Shown here piece by piece: positions 44,671 to 52,048 of a DNA stretch of 64,000 nucleotides. A program made the translations under genes and the position numbers. Source of the DNA: Vreelandella aquamarina (GTDB lineage: Bacteria; Pseudomonadota; Gammaproteobacteria; Pseudomonadales; Halomonadaceae). The notes under the pieces were generated by a model. The model did not search any database. It saw only the letters and a program-made list of their open reading frames with translations, and was not told the DNA's origin. The DNA lies in NCBI RefSeq assembly GCF_020075495.1, contig NZ_JABYQT010000002.1, positions 496,001 to 560,000 on the forward strand, written 5' to 3'. Every line of letters starts with the position of its first letter. The first letter of the stretch is position 1.

Positions 44671-45927
44671 CTATCGTCGTTGGTGTCGGGAGAGCACGAG
44701 CCCGGCCGACTTGTGTTTGATCAGCGGCGCCAGCGCATAGCGCAGAGCGTCAATATAGTGGTTGTGCTTATCAACGATATCGGTCAGCACATCGCCGCTC
44801 AGGCGGTCCACTTTGTAGCTATAGAGTCGCGCCTCCTTGAGGGTGGCAGGACAGCGCGGGTGGATGATGATCTCTGTGTAGCTGCGCAAATGGGCGATAC
44901 CGTCCTCGACACTGCCTGGCCACTTCACCACGCCCTCGATGCTTGGCAAGTTGTCGCGCTTGCCGTTGCCATTCGACTTCACGTGGCTGATCGTTTCAGG
45001 GCGAGCAGAGTCGGCGCGAACCTTGTGTCGCTCAATAGCGGGAAGCCGATCGATCATGAACTTGGCAATATGATCGTTCTCGAGAGCGACCTTGCCGGCC
45101 TCATACTCGATCCAGAGCCGTCTATCGTAAACCCAGCACCGCACACCGGCGGTTGGATCCTGCGAGAACCCCCAGTCAATGCCGTAGTACGGACCATCCC
45201 AGCCTTTGCCGGGCTCGAATTCGGCGACACGGTACTTGCCGGCCAATATCTGGGATTCGCTGTTCTCTCGGTAGGCGCCATCCCAGATCCACGCATAAGT
45301 CTGGTCATCCAGCGCCATCTGGTCATTGCGGCGCTCCTCGTCGAGAACATCGGGAAACCATGGGTTGTCCATGTAGTTGAGCTCGACGATCTTGGCGCTG
45401 GGCGGAATGTTCTTGCGAAAGCGCGTATCAGTGGGGCTGCCGTCGAGCTCGGGGTTCCAGGTGATCCAAACCTCGGAGTTTTGCTCGCGCACGGTGGGCA
45501 GCAGCTTCTGCCAAGCTATCTCGGTGACGGTCTCGGCTTCATCGACCCACGCAATCAAAATGCGCGCTTTCGACTTGATGCTGTCCAGGTTGTGGCGAAG
45601 TCCAGAGAACGTGTACCAGACGCGCCGGTTCTTCGTGCGAATGTACTTCTCGCCGATGTCGAAGTAGGCATCCAGCCAATCAACCGACCGGATAGCTTGC
45701 TTCACTTCCTCCATGCTCGAGTCTTCGAGCGAGTTCATGTACTCGCGCCCGCACAGAATGACACCGGACTGCTCGGCCTCGGCGAACATGTAGGCCCGAA
45801 CAGCGGTCATCAATGCGAATGAGCGCGTCTTCGCCGATCCGCGCCCGCCATACGCGCCACGGTAGCGAGCCGGACCACTGAATACCGGTATGAGCTTAGG
45901 AGGTAGCTGAATCCTCGCTGTAGTCAT
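44671..45927 (-). CDS. Terminase large subunit (PBSX type)
   Basis: This is the DNA-packaging motor and nuclease, 418 residues. Walker A is GGRGSAKTRS near residue 28, Walker B is ARILIAWVDEAE near 123, and the coupling SAKIVELNYMDNPW segment lies near 180. The RNase H-like nuclease domain has YYGIDWGFSQDPTA near 248, RADSARPE near 303 and a late DKHNHYIDALRYAL. Overlaps the small subunit gene by 32 nt. Confidence 0.95.
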   Translation of the reverse strand: MTTARIQLPPKLIPVFSGPARYRGAYGGRGSAKTRSFALMTAVRAYMFAEAEQSGVILCGREYMNSLEDSSMEEVKQAIRSVDWLDAYFDIGEKYIRTKNRRVWYTFSGLRHNLDSIKSKARILIAWVDEAETVTEIAWQKLLPTVREQNSEVWITWNPELDGSPTDTRFRKNIPPSAKIVELNYMDNPWFPDVLDEERRNDQMALDDQTYAWIWDGAYRENSESQILAGKYRVAEFEPGKGWDGPYYGIDWGFSQDPTAGVRCWVYDRRLWIEYEAGKVALENDHIAKFMIDRLPAIERHKVRADSARPETISHVKSNGNGKRDNLPSIEGVVKWPGSVEDGIAHLRSYTEIIIHPRCPATLKEARLYSYKVDRLSGDVLTDIVDKHNHYIDALRYALAPLIKHKSAGLVLSRHQRR

Positions 45928-46627
45928 GAGGCGCCACCAGCTCGATAGTCGTGGGTTTCGGGGTCATGCTGCCGTCGCTGGAGACGTGGTCGACGCGATC
46001 GGTGAACATGCCCAGGTGCCGGGCCACGTTCTCGAGCGCTTTGGCCTGGTCCTGCATCTTGATCTCCAGGCCATCCTTGGTCTGCTTTACCCCGGCGAAT
46101 AGCAGCTTGGCACTACCCGTCAGGTTGCGGGTGTCCTCGGCATAGACGCGCGGCACACCTTCCCCGCCGCACTTTGGGCAACCAGGGTGAGGGAGGTGGA
46201 AGTCTCGAAAGCCGAAGCCGCCATCGTCGCTGGGCTCTTTGCCTATCTCAGCGCTCGCCAGCGCGCGGTCGAACTCGGCTTCATCAGCCCACTGAAACTG
46301 ATGATCATCGCCGTGGCAGTAACGACAGCAGCCGCGGCGTAGCTGCGTAAGCTCGGCGGCATCAGCAGTGGCGATCTCCCACCAACGGTAGAGCACCATA
46401 TCTGCGGTGATTTTGGTTCGTTCAGAACGGGCGCCCATGCGCTCTTGAATAGCGGTCGCGACCTTAGCATTACTTAGCAGGCGAGAAGCCGTCACCTCGG
46501 CACTACGCTCGGCGTAGCCCGCTCGAATGGCAGCTTGCTTGGCGTTCAGGTCAATCAGGTACTCATCAACGAAACGAGACTGCCGAGCTGTCAGCGCGAC
46601 AGCCTCTTTGGCAGTCGTTTTGTTCAT
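45896..46627 (-). CDS. Terminase small subunit with a zinc-ribbon-like insertion
   Basis: This 243-residue protein has the terminase_2 N-terminal HTH region (TARQSRFVDEYLIDLNAKQAAIRAGY near residues 13-38, then VTASRLLSNAKVATAI). It binds the phage DNA and starts packaging. In the middle a CCRYCHGDDH and a CPKCGGEG pair (about residues 102 and 153) look like two zinc-ribbon halves, longer than minimal family members. Start is the ATG at 46627. Confidence 0.9.
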   Translation of the reverse strand: MNKTTAKEAVALTARQSRFVDEYLIDLNAKQAAIRAGYAERSAEVTASRLLSNAKVATAIQERMGARSERTKITADMVLYRWWEIATADAAELTQLRRGCCRYCHGDDHQFQWADEAEFDRALASAEIGKEPSDDGGFGFRDFHLPHPGCPKCGGEGVPRVYAEDTRNLTGSAKLLFAGVKQTKDGLEIKMQDQAKALENVARHLGMFTDRVDHVSSDGSMTPKPTTIELVAPHDYSEDSATS

Positions 46628-46673
46628 TTTCCACCTATACTAAATTTTCACCCGAAGAGAAGTGAGGCGCCCC

Positions 46674-46916
46674 ATGAGCAATGCAACTCAACAGATAGCT
46701 GACGAACTGGGTCTTACCGTCGACGAAGTTGAAGAGGTCGGTATTGAAGATCTTATCGATGAAGATACTGGTAGCAGCGGGGAAACGACCTACAGCTATT
46801 ACTTCAATGTCCCGGAGAACACGCCTAAGCACATACTCGATAAAAAAGCGTGGTCAGTAGGCGATAGAGTCGAGCTGAGCCTCAATACTTTTGATGAGCC
46901 GGACGACCACGCCTAA
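46674..46916 (+). CDS. Small acidic protein on the opposite strand
   Basis: The 80-residue protein starts MSNATQQIADELGLTVDEVEEV and is strongly acidic in its first half. It is read opposite to the late operon between terminase and Rz1, so it is likely separately expressed cargo. A TATACT box at 46636-46641 may be its -10. Its stop overlaps the Rz1 stop by 4 nt. Unknown function; no family recognised. Confidence 0.65.
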   Translation: MSNATQQIADELGLTVDEVEEVGIEDLIDEDTGSSGETTYSYYFNVPENTPKHILDKKAWSVGDRVELSLNTFDEPDDHA

Positions 46917-47185
46917 CCGGCTGGCCTGCCACTTCGGTCACACATCACTTCCAGCATCGCTTGCCGTTCGTCGTAAGCGGCCCAAAGCGTGTTGATGTAC
47001 AACTCGATGCGCCGGTACTCGGTGTCGCCCGCCACATCCCATAATCTGCCTCGGTCAATATCGGGCAGAACAGGGTGAGGCGGCACCGTGCATTGCGGCA
47101 TAACCGCCACATACTCGGCCGTGGAACAGCTAGCGACGGAAAGAGCCAGTAGGCCGCTCAGCAGCAGGGCGCTTATCGGCTTCAC
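46913..47185 (-). CDS. Rz1-like outer-membrane spanin lipoprotein
   Basis: The 90-residue protein has a lipoprotein signal peptide with LSVASC near residue 20. Its GTG start lies inside the Rz gene in another frame, with AGAGG six bases upstream, as in lambda Rz/Rz1. After the lipobox there are Pro-containing segments, then a helical C-terminus. It spans to the inner-membrane spanin and disrupts the outer membrane in the last step of lysis. Confidence 0.85.
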   Translation of the reverse strand: MKPISALLLSGLLALSVASCSTAEYVAVMPQCTVPPHPVLPDIDRGRLWDVAGDTEYRRIELYINTLWAAYDERQAMLEVMCDRSGRPAG

Positions 47186-47408
47186 GTTGCACCTCTTGGG
47201 AATGTTCTCGGGCCTCGGCCCTGGCTTTATCAATAGCGCGCTCGGCGTCGAGTACCGCGCTCTTGCTCCTGGCCTCAGCCTTGGCGAGGTTGGCCGCCTC
47301 CCTGGCTCGATCACGTTGACCGGCAACGAACAGGAGGGCAGCGCCGAGCAGGGCGGCGACCAGGGACAAGAAGCCGACGATCTTCGCCCATACGTTACTG
47401 ATCATCAT
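47130..47408 (-). CDS. Rz-like inner-membrane spanin
   Basis: The 92-residue protein (or 91 from the second Met) has one N-terminal membrane helix (residues about 7-29) and a long charged coiled coil (QRDRAREAANLAKAEARSKSA), the form of the i-spanin. Its 3' part overlaps the Rz1 start in a different frame. It works with Rz1 to fuse inner and outer membranes after endolysin action. Confidence 0.85.
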   Translation of the reverse strand: MMISNVWAKIVGFLSLVAALLGAALLFVAGQRDRAREAANLAKAEARSKSAVLDAERAIDKARAEAREHSQEVQREADKRPAAERPTGSFRR

Positions 47409-47625
47409 CGCGACCTCGCTTCAGGCCAGGCTGCTCGATGTTACGCAGTACGAACGCAGCGCTTGCCAGCACGGCGCCAGCGGCCTGGAACCACTGACCG
47501 GGCACGACGCCTTCCCAAAACGGAAGCAGACCTTGCAGTAGCGTCACGGCTGCGAGCAGGGTGGCTTGGTTAGACCATAGCCGGTGCCACACCTTGGCAT
47601 CCTCAGTCAGTCGAATGCGATTCAC
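47395..47625 (-). CDS. Holin-like small membrane protein
   Basis: The 76-residue protein starts at a GTG with AGGAGG five bases upstream. Two helices are seen near residues 20-36 and 45-60, with a charged C-terminus (KRGRDDDQ). It overlaps the Rz gene. This form is that of a holin, which makes the hole for endolysin. Other candidates are in the neighbourhood, so exact holin assignment is open. Confidence 0.65.
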   Translation of the reverse strand: MNRIRLTEDAKVWHRLWSNQATLLAAVTLLQGLLPFWEGVVPGQWFQAAGAVLASAAFVLRNIEQPGLKRGRDDDQ

Positions 47626-47977
47626 CGAAACCTCCTGGGCATTGTTCTGCTTTTCGCTCGAGCTCGTTGATACGCCGCTGCAGTGGACCGAGGCGACCGT
47701 TTGCAACGTTGCGTTGGTTCTCGAATTTGCCCGCCCGCTCAGCCTCCCAGCGGTACGACCCCATGATGATTGCGTTGGCAGCCATCAGGCCCACGCTTAC
47801 CCGCTGCGCTTGGTCAATGACCTGTTGCTGCTGGGCGATCCGGTTCAGGTAGAAGTCGCGGTGCTCCAGGCGTCGCTCATGCGCAGCTGACCACCCGGTC
47901 ACAGCCACCGTGAACCCAACCAACATGATCACGAAAAACCAGAGCGGCATGCGGTAGCATCGAAAGAGTCGTTTCAT
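47603..47977 (-). CDS. Membrane protein with coiled coil in the lysis cassette
   Basis: The 124-residue protein has an N-terminal helix (residues about 11-30) and a coiled-coil periplasmic-type domain with NRIAQQQQVIDQAQR. It has the same general shape as an i-spanin. It might be a second spanin-like or antiholin protein. It overlaps its upstream neighbour by 4 nt. No family recognised. Confidence 0.6.
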   Translation of the reverse strand: MKRLFRCYRMPLWFFVIMLVGFTVAVTGWSAAHERRLEHRDFYLNRIAQQQQVIDQAQRVSVGLMAANAIIMGSYRWEAERAGKFENQRNVANGRLGPLQRRINELERKAEQCPGGFGESHSTD

Positions 47978-48312
47978 CGTTTACCCCGAATGCTGTCAGC
48001 AATGCTGGAGAGCAGCGTTTTGAACTTGAGACCCTGGACCCGATCCTGAATACCGTGAACGCCCATCAGCGCCATGCCTGCGCCCACGCCGGCCGCTGCC
48101 TCGACAGGGAGCTGATACGCTCCGCCAGCCGGGATGCCCGACAGCCAGATGATGAGCTTTATCGTGCAAAATGCGATGACAGCGCAGACCAGCGCGGTAT
48201 TTCGATTGCCGATCAGCCAGGAGACGAGAAACGCAGGTACCGCGGCGGCAATGCGTGGATCTTGAAACGGGGCGAGCGCCCACAGCCATATCTGTGCCAG
48301 TAGTTCGGCCAT
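47974..48312 (-). CDS. Holin-like membrane protein (LydA/phage_holin_3 type)
   Basis: The 112-residue protein has three hydrophobic segments near residues 22-35, 38-58 and 70-85 and a basic C-terminus ending RGKR. The pattern MAELLAQIWLWAL resembles the LydA class of holins. It lies between two other membrane proteins of the lysis cassette. It is the best candidate for the main holin by shape. Confidence 0.65.
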   Translation of the reverse strand: MAELLAQIWLWALAPFQDPRIAAAVPAFLVSWLIGNRNTALVCAVIAFCTIKLIIWLSGIPAGGAYQLPVEAAAGVGAGMALMGVHGIQDRVQGLKFKTLLSSIADSIRGKR

Positions 48313-48321
48313 GAGCGACCC

Positions 48322-48639
48322 CTATTGTTTCGAGCCGCTTTGGTCCCTGAGCGCAACGTACGCGATGAGAAAAACGAATTGATAGAGCGTCTGTACGGCC
48401 ATGCCGCCAGCGGCGCGATAGTCAGGGGCAACCACAGCACTCACCGTGCCCAGGCGCCAGGCGACCATGCCGCACGACACAGCGGCTATGGATAGCCACA
48501 CCATCGAGATCAGCCACTCACGCCATCGGTCGCGGCTATACCGGACTGGCCCGTGACGCTTGTACTGCAGTCCGTAGAGAATGGCTGTAACTGCCGCAAG
48601 CGGTATCTGGACGAGAGCGAAAATTGAGTCAAGAGTCAT
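48322..48639 (-). CDS. Membrane protein in the lysis cassette
   Basis: The 105-residue protein has hydrophobic segments near residues 6-23, 44-62 and 80-98. It lies 4 nt overlapped with the endolysin gene and is probably part of the holin/antiholin set. No specific family is recognised. Confidence 0.6.
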   Translation of the reverse strand: MTLDSIFALVQIPLAAVTAILYGLQYKRHGPVRYSRDRWREWLISMVWLSIAAVSCGMVAWRLGTVSAVVAPDYRAAGGMAVQTLYQFVFLIAYVALRDQSGSKQ

Positions 48640-49259
48640 GGGCTGGCATTGATTTCTGAATAGATTCGGATTGCAGCCTGCGCGCCAACCTCACTATGAA
48701 CCTCACGCGACAGCTCGACGATCCGGCGGAACCAGCCAAAGACGAAATCCTCTTGGCGCTCGTCGCGCTCTGCCAGATCCCGGCAAAATGCAATGCGTAC
48801 GCCGTTGATGGACTCAGCCAGGATCGAAGCGCCATCAGCGCCGCGGCGACTGCGATACACCTGCAGCCCTTCAAGGGTTTTCGGCCCGACCGCGCCATCA
48901 ACGACCAGGTCCGGAAAGTCGCGGCCGCGGTTGTTCAGCACGTTCAGATTGCGCTGCAGCTCTTGGCCTGCGCGGCTAGGGCCAGAATGGACGCCGAAGT
49001 CAAAAAGATATTCAGCAAGCGGCTCGCTAATGGGGGCAATGCTGTCCAGGGCCAGGCTGTCCCAATAGCGCGCCTCATATATCCGAACAGCGGTAGCGCG
49101 GGGCAGGTTACGCATGTCGCCGGTATAGCCGTAGCTGCGCGCGACCGCCTGGGTGATGCCGTAATTGGTGGGGCCGCCACGATCCGATGGATGATTGACA
49201 TAGCCGCCTTCACGGTCGATGACCGCTGCCACCAACTTTTGCTTTAGGGTAGTAGCCAT
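48636..49259 (-). CDS. Endolysin, glycoside hydrolase family 108
   Basis: This is the cell-wall hydrolase, 207 residues. It has the GH108 active-site segment DREGGYVNHPSDRGGPTNYGIT, with the catalytic Glu17, and a C-terminal peptidoglycan-binding-like region with DLVVDGAVGPKTLEGL near 113-128. There is no signal peptide, so it would need a holin. The ATG at 49259 is preceded by GAGG; upstream in-frame sequence is untranslated-looking. Confidence 0.92.
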   Translation of the reverse strand: MATTLKQKLVAAVIDREGGYVNHPSDRGGPTNYGITQAVARSYGYTGDMRNLPRATAVRIYEARYWDSLALDSIAPISEPLAEYLFDFGVHSGPSRAGQELQRNLNVLNNRGRDFPDLVVDGAVGPKTLEGLQVYRSRRGADGASILAESINGVRIAFCRDLAERDERQEDFVFGWFRRIVELSREVHSEVGAQAAIRIYSEINASP

Positions 49260-49271
49260 TGGACACCTCAG

Positions 49272-49296
49272 AATAAAACGCCGCGGGAAGGGCGGC
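49272..49296 (-). terminator. Candidate Q-regulated terminator at the start of the late operon
   Basis: On the minus strand, GCCGC, a 7-nt loop and GCGGC are followed by GTTTTATT. It lies between a possible late promoter region and the endolysin gene, the place of tR' in lambda. Confidence 0.45.
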
Positions 49297-49326
49297 AAAA
49301 AAAGGGGGGATATTTCATAAAAGCAC

Positions 49327-49355
49327 TTGCAAGGGTATCTTAGATACCCTATAGT
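49327..49355 (+). promoter_or_regulatory. Rightward promoter with embedded 19-bp palindromic operator
   Basis: TTGCAA (49327-49332) and TATAGT (49350-49355) are 17 bp apart, a near-ideal sigma-70 promoter. The spacer is filled by the perfect palindrome AGGGTATCT T AGATACCCT (49332-49350). It drives the 49398-50264 cluster and may be bound by one of its products. On the other strand, TTGATG/TAAGAT with 18 bp spacing is a weak candidate for the late promoter. Confidence 0.75.
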
Positions 49356-49397
49356 TAACTCATCAATGCAGCACACAAACCCCAGCGGAGAAGTAAC

Positions 49398-49577
49398 ATG
49401 ACCACATACAACGTAGTAATTGCAGCCGACCAGAACGAAGCCGAAGAATACGCAGCGTGGTTAATCGAGCAAGGTCATACAGCTGTAGTTGGCAACACCA
49501 CCCGCACTACCATTGATGGGCAGCAAAACGACGTGGTTTCTGAGCAGCTATGGAACGACTACTGCAAGGGCTATTGA
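49398..49577 (+). CDS. 59-residue protein of unknown function
   Basis: Read by eye: the protein starts MTTYNVVIAADQNEAEEYAA and ends NDYCKGY. GGAGAAG lies six bases before the ATG, and a strong operator-bearing promoter is upstream. It is the first gene of a rightward cluster. The pattern suggests a small alpha/beta protein. No family recognised. Confidence 0.7.
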   Translation: MTTYNVVIAADQNEAEEYAAWLIEQGHTAVVGNTTRTTIDGQQNDVVSEQLWNDYCKGY

Positions 49578-49578
49578 A

Positions 49579-49779
49579 ATGATCGACGCGAGACTACACC
49601 ATGACCCGGCCAAAGCGCCGGGTTTGATCGAAGCTGCTGTTATGGTTACAGGCAGCCAAAGAGAGCTTGCAGATCGCTTAGGCGTCACCAGCAAATACTT
49701 ACAGCACCTCAAATCTGGATTTAAAAAAAACATGAGCTACACACTTCAAGTGGCTCTTGAAAGCCTGACCAGCGACTGA
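49579..49779 (+). CDS. Cro/YdaS-type HTH regulator
   Basis: The 66-residue protein has an HTH with GSQRELADRLGVTSKYLQHLKSG near residues 25-47. The ATG is 1 nt after the stop of the 59-residue gene, so it is probably translated by coupling. It may bind the palindrome in its own promoter. Function as repressor is inferred. Confidence 0.7.
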   Translation: MIDARLHHDPAKAPGLIEAAVMVTGSQRELADRLGVTSKYLQHLKSGFKKNMSYTLQVALESLTSD

Positions 49780-49793
49780 TTCGAGCCAGCTTT

Positions 49794-50264
49794 ATGATGC
49801 GTGATAAGCCATTTGAGAGCATAGAGGAACTGGATTCCTACATTGGAGGGCCACAAATCCAATGCCTTGAATGCGGGCGTTGGTTTAAATCGCTGGCCAC
49901 TCATCTGTCACGCATCCACGGCATGAGTCACAGCGACTACCGTCAAAAATGGGGAATCCCTAAGCGGTATGCGTTGGCAGGTACGGCGACGCGTGAAATG
50001 CTTTCCGCGCAAATGAACGACTATATCGAGTCCGGTCGCCTAACCCACGATCATCTCGATAGAGCCGTTGAGGCAGCAAGAACAGCCGGACGAGGGGAGA
50101 AAACGCAGATTGACCTAAAGCTTCAGTCTGAAATGGTTGCGTCTACTCGGCCTGGCGATCATTCAAAATTGCCGCCCGGATCTAAAACGGCTGATGGCAG
50201 AGATGCAGATAGGCGCAGGGAGTATCAACAAAAATATCGGGCAACAAAAAAGCCCCGCGATTAG
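49794..50264 (+). CDS. MucR/Ros-family transcriptional regulator
   Basis: The 156-residue protein has the Ros/MucR zinc-finger domain: CLECGRWFKSLATHLSRIHGMSHSDY (residues about 24-49), then RQKWGIP. Members bind AT-rich DNA and repress many genes. It is the last gene of the rightward cluster, opposite to the early and late leftward operons. The C-terminus is basic (RRREYQQKYRATKKPRD). Its presence in a phage is uncommon but known. Confidence 0.88.
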   Translation: MMRDKPFESIEELDSYIGGPQIQCLECGRWFKSLATHLSRIHGMSHSDYRQKWGIPKRYALAGTATREMLSAQMNDYIESGRLTHDHLDRAVEAARTAGRGEKTQIDLKLQSEMVASTRPGDHSKLPPGSKTADGRDADRRREYQQKYRATKKPRD

Positions 50265-50275
50265 CGAGGCTTTGA
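50248..50275 (+). terminator. Hairpin terminator after the mucR-like gene
   Basis: AAGCCCCGC and GCGAGGCTT (one mismatch) form a stem at the stop codon, followed by TTGAATT. It may also serve the convergent leftward gene from the other side. Confidence 0.6.
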
Positions 50276-50345
50276 ATTAGGGCTGATTAAGCGTAGCTGT
50301 CACAGCTTGGGAAATAATAGCTCCACATTGCCTAGGGTGCAAGCG

Positions 50346-50984
50346 CTACGACGCTTTTTGAAGCCTTCTCTTGATGCCAAGTATCTCTTCAACTTCGACC
50401 TGTCCGCCGTCATCCAATTCATTGACGATGATTTGCAACAGCTCCCACGCCTTTGACCACTGGGGCGCCCAGTTCTTGAGGTCGAGCGCCTTACCATGCA
50501 TGCCGCGCAGCCACTTGCCGATCTTCCAAGGCTCGTCCAGCGTACGCCCCTCGGGCCGAGCCTTGGCGTCCATGCGCTCGGGCACGTCATGCAGTACAAC
50601 CCAGCACCGCTCGACGGCGGCCAGCGCTACCCAGTACAGCATGCGCTGACGATCACTCGACCACTTACTGAACCCTGGCAACCGCTGGGCTGCAATCTGC
50701 GACACGGCCAGCGCCGCCATGGTATTGGCCTGGGCCAGTGCCCGAGCATTCAGCACGCCGCGGCAGTTCAGCGCATCGCCCACGGCCTGGCGGGGCAGGT
50801 CCATGGCTTGGATAGCCGCATGCACGGCAGCGTAGTCCGCATTCATGCCGGCACCGACACCCCCCTTGGCCGAGCAGTCGACCATGCAGCCGAGTTCCGC
50901 CATTTCGATGCTGATCACGCCCTGGCTGCGCAGCCCGTCGTCTCGCGCCATCACCCAGGCCAATCGTGCGTCGTTCGTAATCAT
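50346..50984 (-). CDS. Last early gene, in the Q antiterminator position
   Basis: The 212-residue protein starts MITNDARLAWVMARDDG; no family is recognised with certainty. It is the most distal gene of the leftward early operon, just before the late region, which in lambdoid phages is where the Q antiterminator lies. ATGA overlap with its upstream neighbour sets the start. It lacks an obvious zinc motif. Role as Q is inferred from location only. Confidence 0.55.
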   Translation of the reverse strand: MITNDARLAWVMARDDGLRSQGVISIEMAELGCMVDCSAKGGVGAGMNADYAAVHAAIQAMDLPRQAVGDALNCRGVLNARALAQANTMAALAVSQIAAQRLPGFSKWSSDRQRMLYWVALAAVERCWVVLHDVPERMDAKARPEGRTLDEPWKIGKWLRGMHGKALDLKNWAPQWSKAWELLQIIVNELDDGGQVEVEEILGIKRRLQKAS

Positions 50985-51232
50985 TTCGCCCCCTGACGTT
51001 TCTCGCTGACTACCTGGTCCCATACTGCTTTGATCCGCTCCGGCGTCGCGTGCGGGAATATCTGAATCCAACGCTCATGCACGGCCTTTCGTTGTTCCTT
51101 CGGTGCGGCCAGCATCTGCCTGGCCACGTATTTGATCTGGCACTCTTCAGCCCAGGCGTGCCATTCCGGTGGGTAACCGTTGAGGCCACCCAGTGGGCGG
51201 CCATCAGGCCATGCGGTAGGGCGCTCGATCAT
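50981..51232 (-). CDS. Small early protein of unknown function
   Basis: The 83-residue protein starts MIERPTAWPDGRPLGGLNG and has a Trp-containing helical second half (WHAWAEECQIKYVARQML). ATGA overlap links it to RusA upstream and to the Q-position gene downstream. No family recognised. Confidence 0.65.
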   Translation of the reverse strand: MIERPTAWPDGRPLGGLNGYPPEWHAWAEECQIKYVARQMLAAPKEQRKAVHERWIQIFPHATPERIKAVWDQVVSEKRQGAK

Positions 51233-51606
51233 GCCGCCACCTCGGACACCGGGATGATTTCGATCCACGTCCCGGTTTCCGCCTGCCGGTCGATCTCGGG
51301 CGGCTCCATGATGACCCGGCGCACGTACTCGCCGCGGTCGTCGGGCAGCACGCCGGCGGCAACCAGTCCGTCCTCGAGGTGCTTCACGTTGAGCGAGTAA
51401 TTGCTGGTATCGCGCCGGCGCACGCCCTTGCCCAGCCGCGGGCGGAATATCAGGTCGACGCGCTGGCCGATCGGCTGGACGCCCTCGCGCTTCACGACGC
51501 TGCGCACCAGCAGGTGGCAGCTATCGACCTCGCGTTTGCGCTTGGTCCAGTGCTGGCGGGTGCCTACGTTGGTGCTGGTGGCCAGATAGGGAATGAACAA
51601 CTTCAT
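51229..51606 (-). CDS. RusA-like Holliday junction resolvase
   Basis: This 125-residue protein matches RusA: a beta-rich N-terminus and the signature RRRDTSNYSLNVKHLEDGLV with later LPDDRGEYV, which provide the Asp residues of the active site (Asp-Asn-Lys-Asp-Asp-Asp pattern). It cuts Holliday junctions during phage recombination and replication. It is part of the nin-like cluster. Confidence 0.82.
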   Translation of the reverse strand: MKLFIPYLATSTNVGTRQHWTKRKREVDSCHLLVRSVVKREGVQPIGQRVDLIFRPRLGKGVRRRDTSNYSLNVKHLEDGLVAAGVLPDDRGEYVRRVIMEPPEIDRQAETGTWIEIIPVSEVAA

Positions 51607-51917
51607 GCCTTCTCCGCCTTGATGAGCTGACGGCGAGCCAACTGGTCCAAGGTCAGCACAATGGCCTCGTTCATTCGCGCGCGCCGCTCGTCCCGCGTCA
51701 TGTCCTTGCCGTTGTCGATATCACCGTGACACTTTGGGCACAGCGCGGCCGTGAGCGCATCGCTAGCCTTCTGGCCGCGCCCCCGGTGTTGGTTACTATG
51801 GGCGGCCTGGATGCCCCAAGCGCCGCACAGCACGCAGTTCTCGATTTCGTGCACGTTCGCCAGCCACTGGCGGCACCGGTGCGGCCGGGTGGGCAGGTAG
51901 CACTCGTTGGGCATCAT
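51603..51917 (-). CDS. YbcO-like nuclease (DUF1364)
   Basis: The 104-residue protein has the zinc-containing pattern CVLCGAWGIQAAHSNQH near residues 26-42 and then CPKCHGDIDNGKDM near 63-76, like YbcO nucleases of lambdoid nin regions. The ATG at 51917 overlaps the preceding stop as TGATG; GGAGGA lies close upstream. Function in phage recombination is likely. Confidence 0.78.
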   Translation of the reverse strand: MMPNECYLPTRPHRCRQWLANVHEIENCVLCGAWGIQAAHSNQHRGRGQKASDALTAALCPKCHGDIDNGKDMTRDERRARMNEAIVLTLDQLARRQLIKAEKA

Positions 51918-52048
51918 CAGTCCTCCTCCCACTCGTCGCAGAACAGCTCTTCGCAGGTCTGCTCGAACAGGCAGTCGCTGCAAAGCGCTTCGCCGTCATC
52001 GTTGAACCCTATGGCCTCGTCACAGCATTTCTCGCACTCGCCCAGCAT
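51917..52048 (-). CDS. 43-residue Cys-rich zinc-ribbon-like protein
   Basis: Read by eye: the protein starts MLGECEKCCDEAIGFNDDG and has CEKC and CSDC pairs, then an acidic tail. The start and stop both overlap neighbours as TGATG, so it is locked into the early operon. Probably a small zinc-binding protein; partner unknown. Confidence 0.75.
   Translation of the reverse strand: MLGECEKCCDEAIGFNDDGEALCSDCLFEQTCEELFCDEWEED

Noticed and set aside
44359-45822. 487-residue plus-strand frame opposite portal and terminase genes
   Set aside because: Antisense shadow; the terminase motifs on the minus strand are certain.
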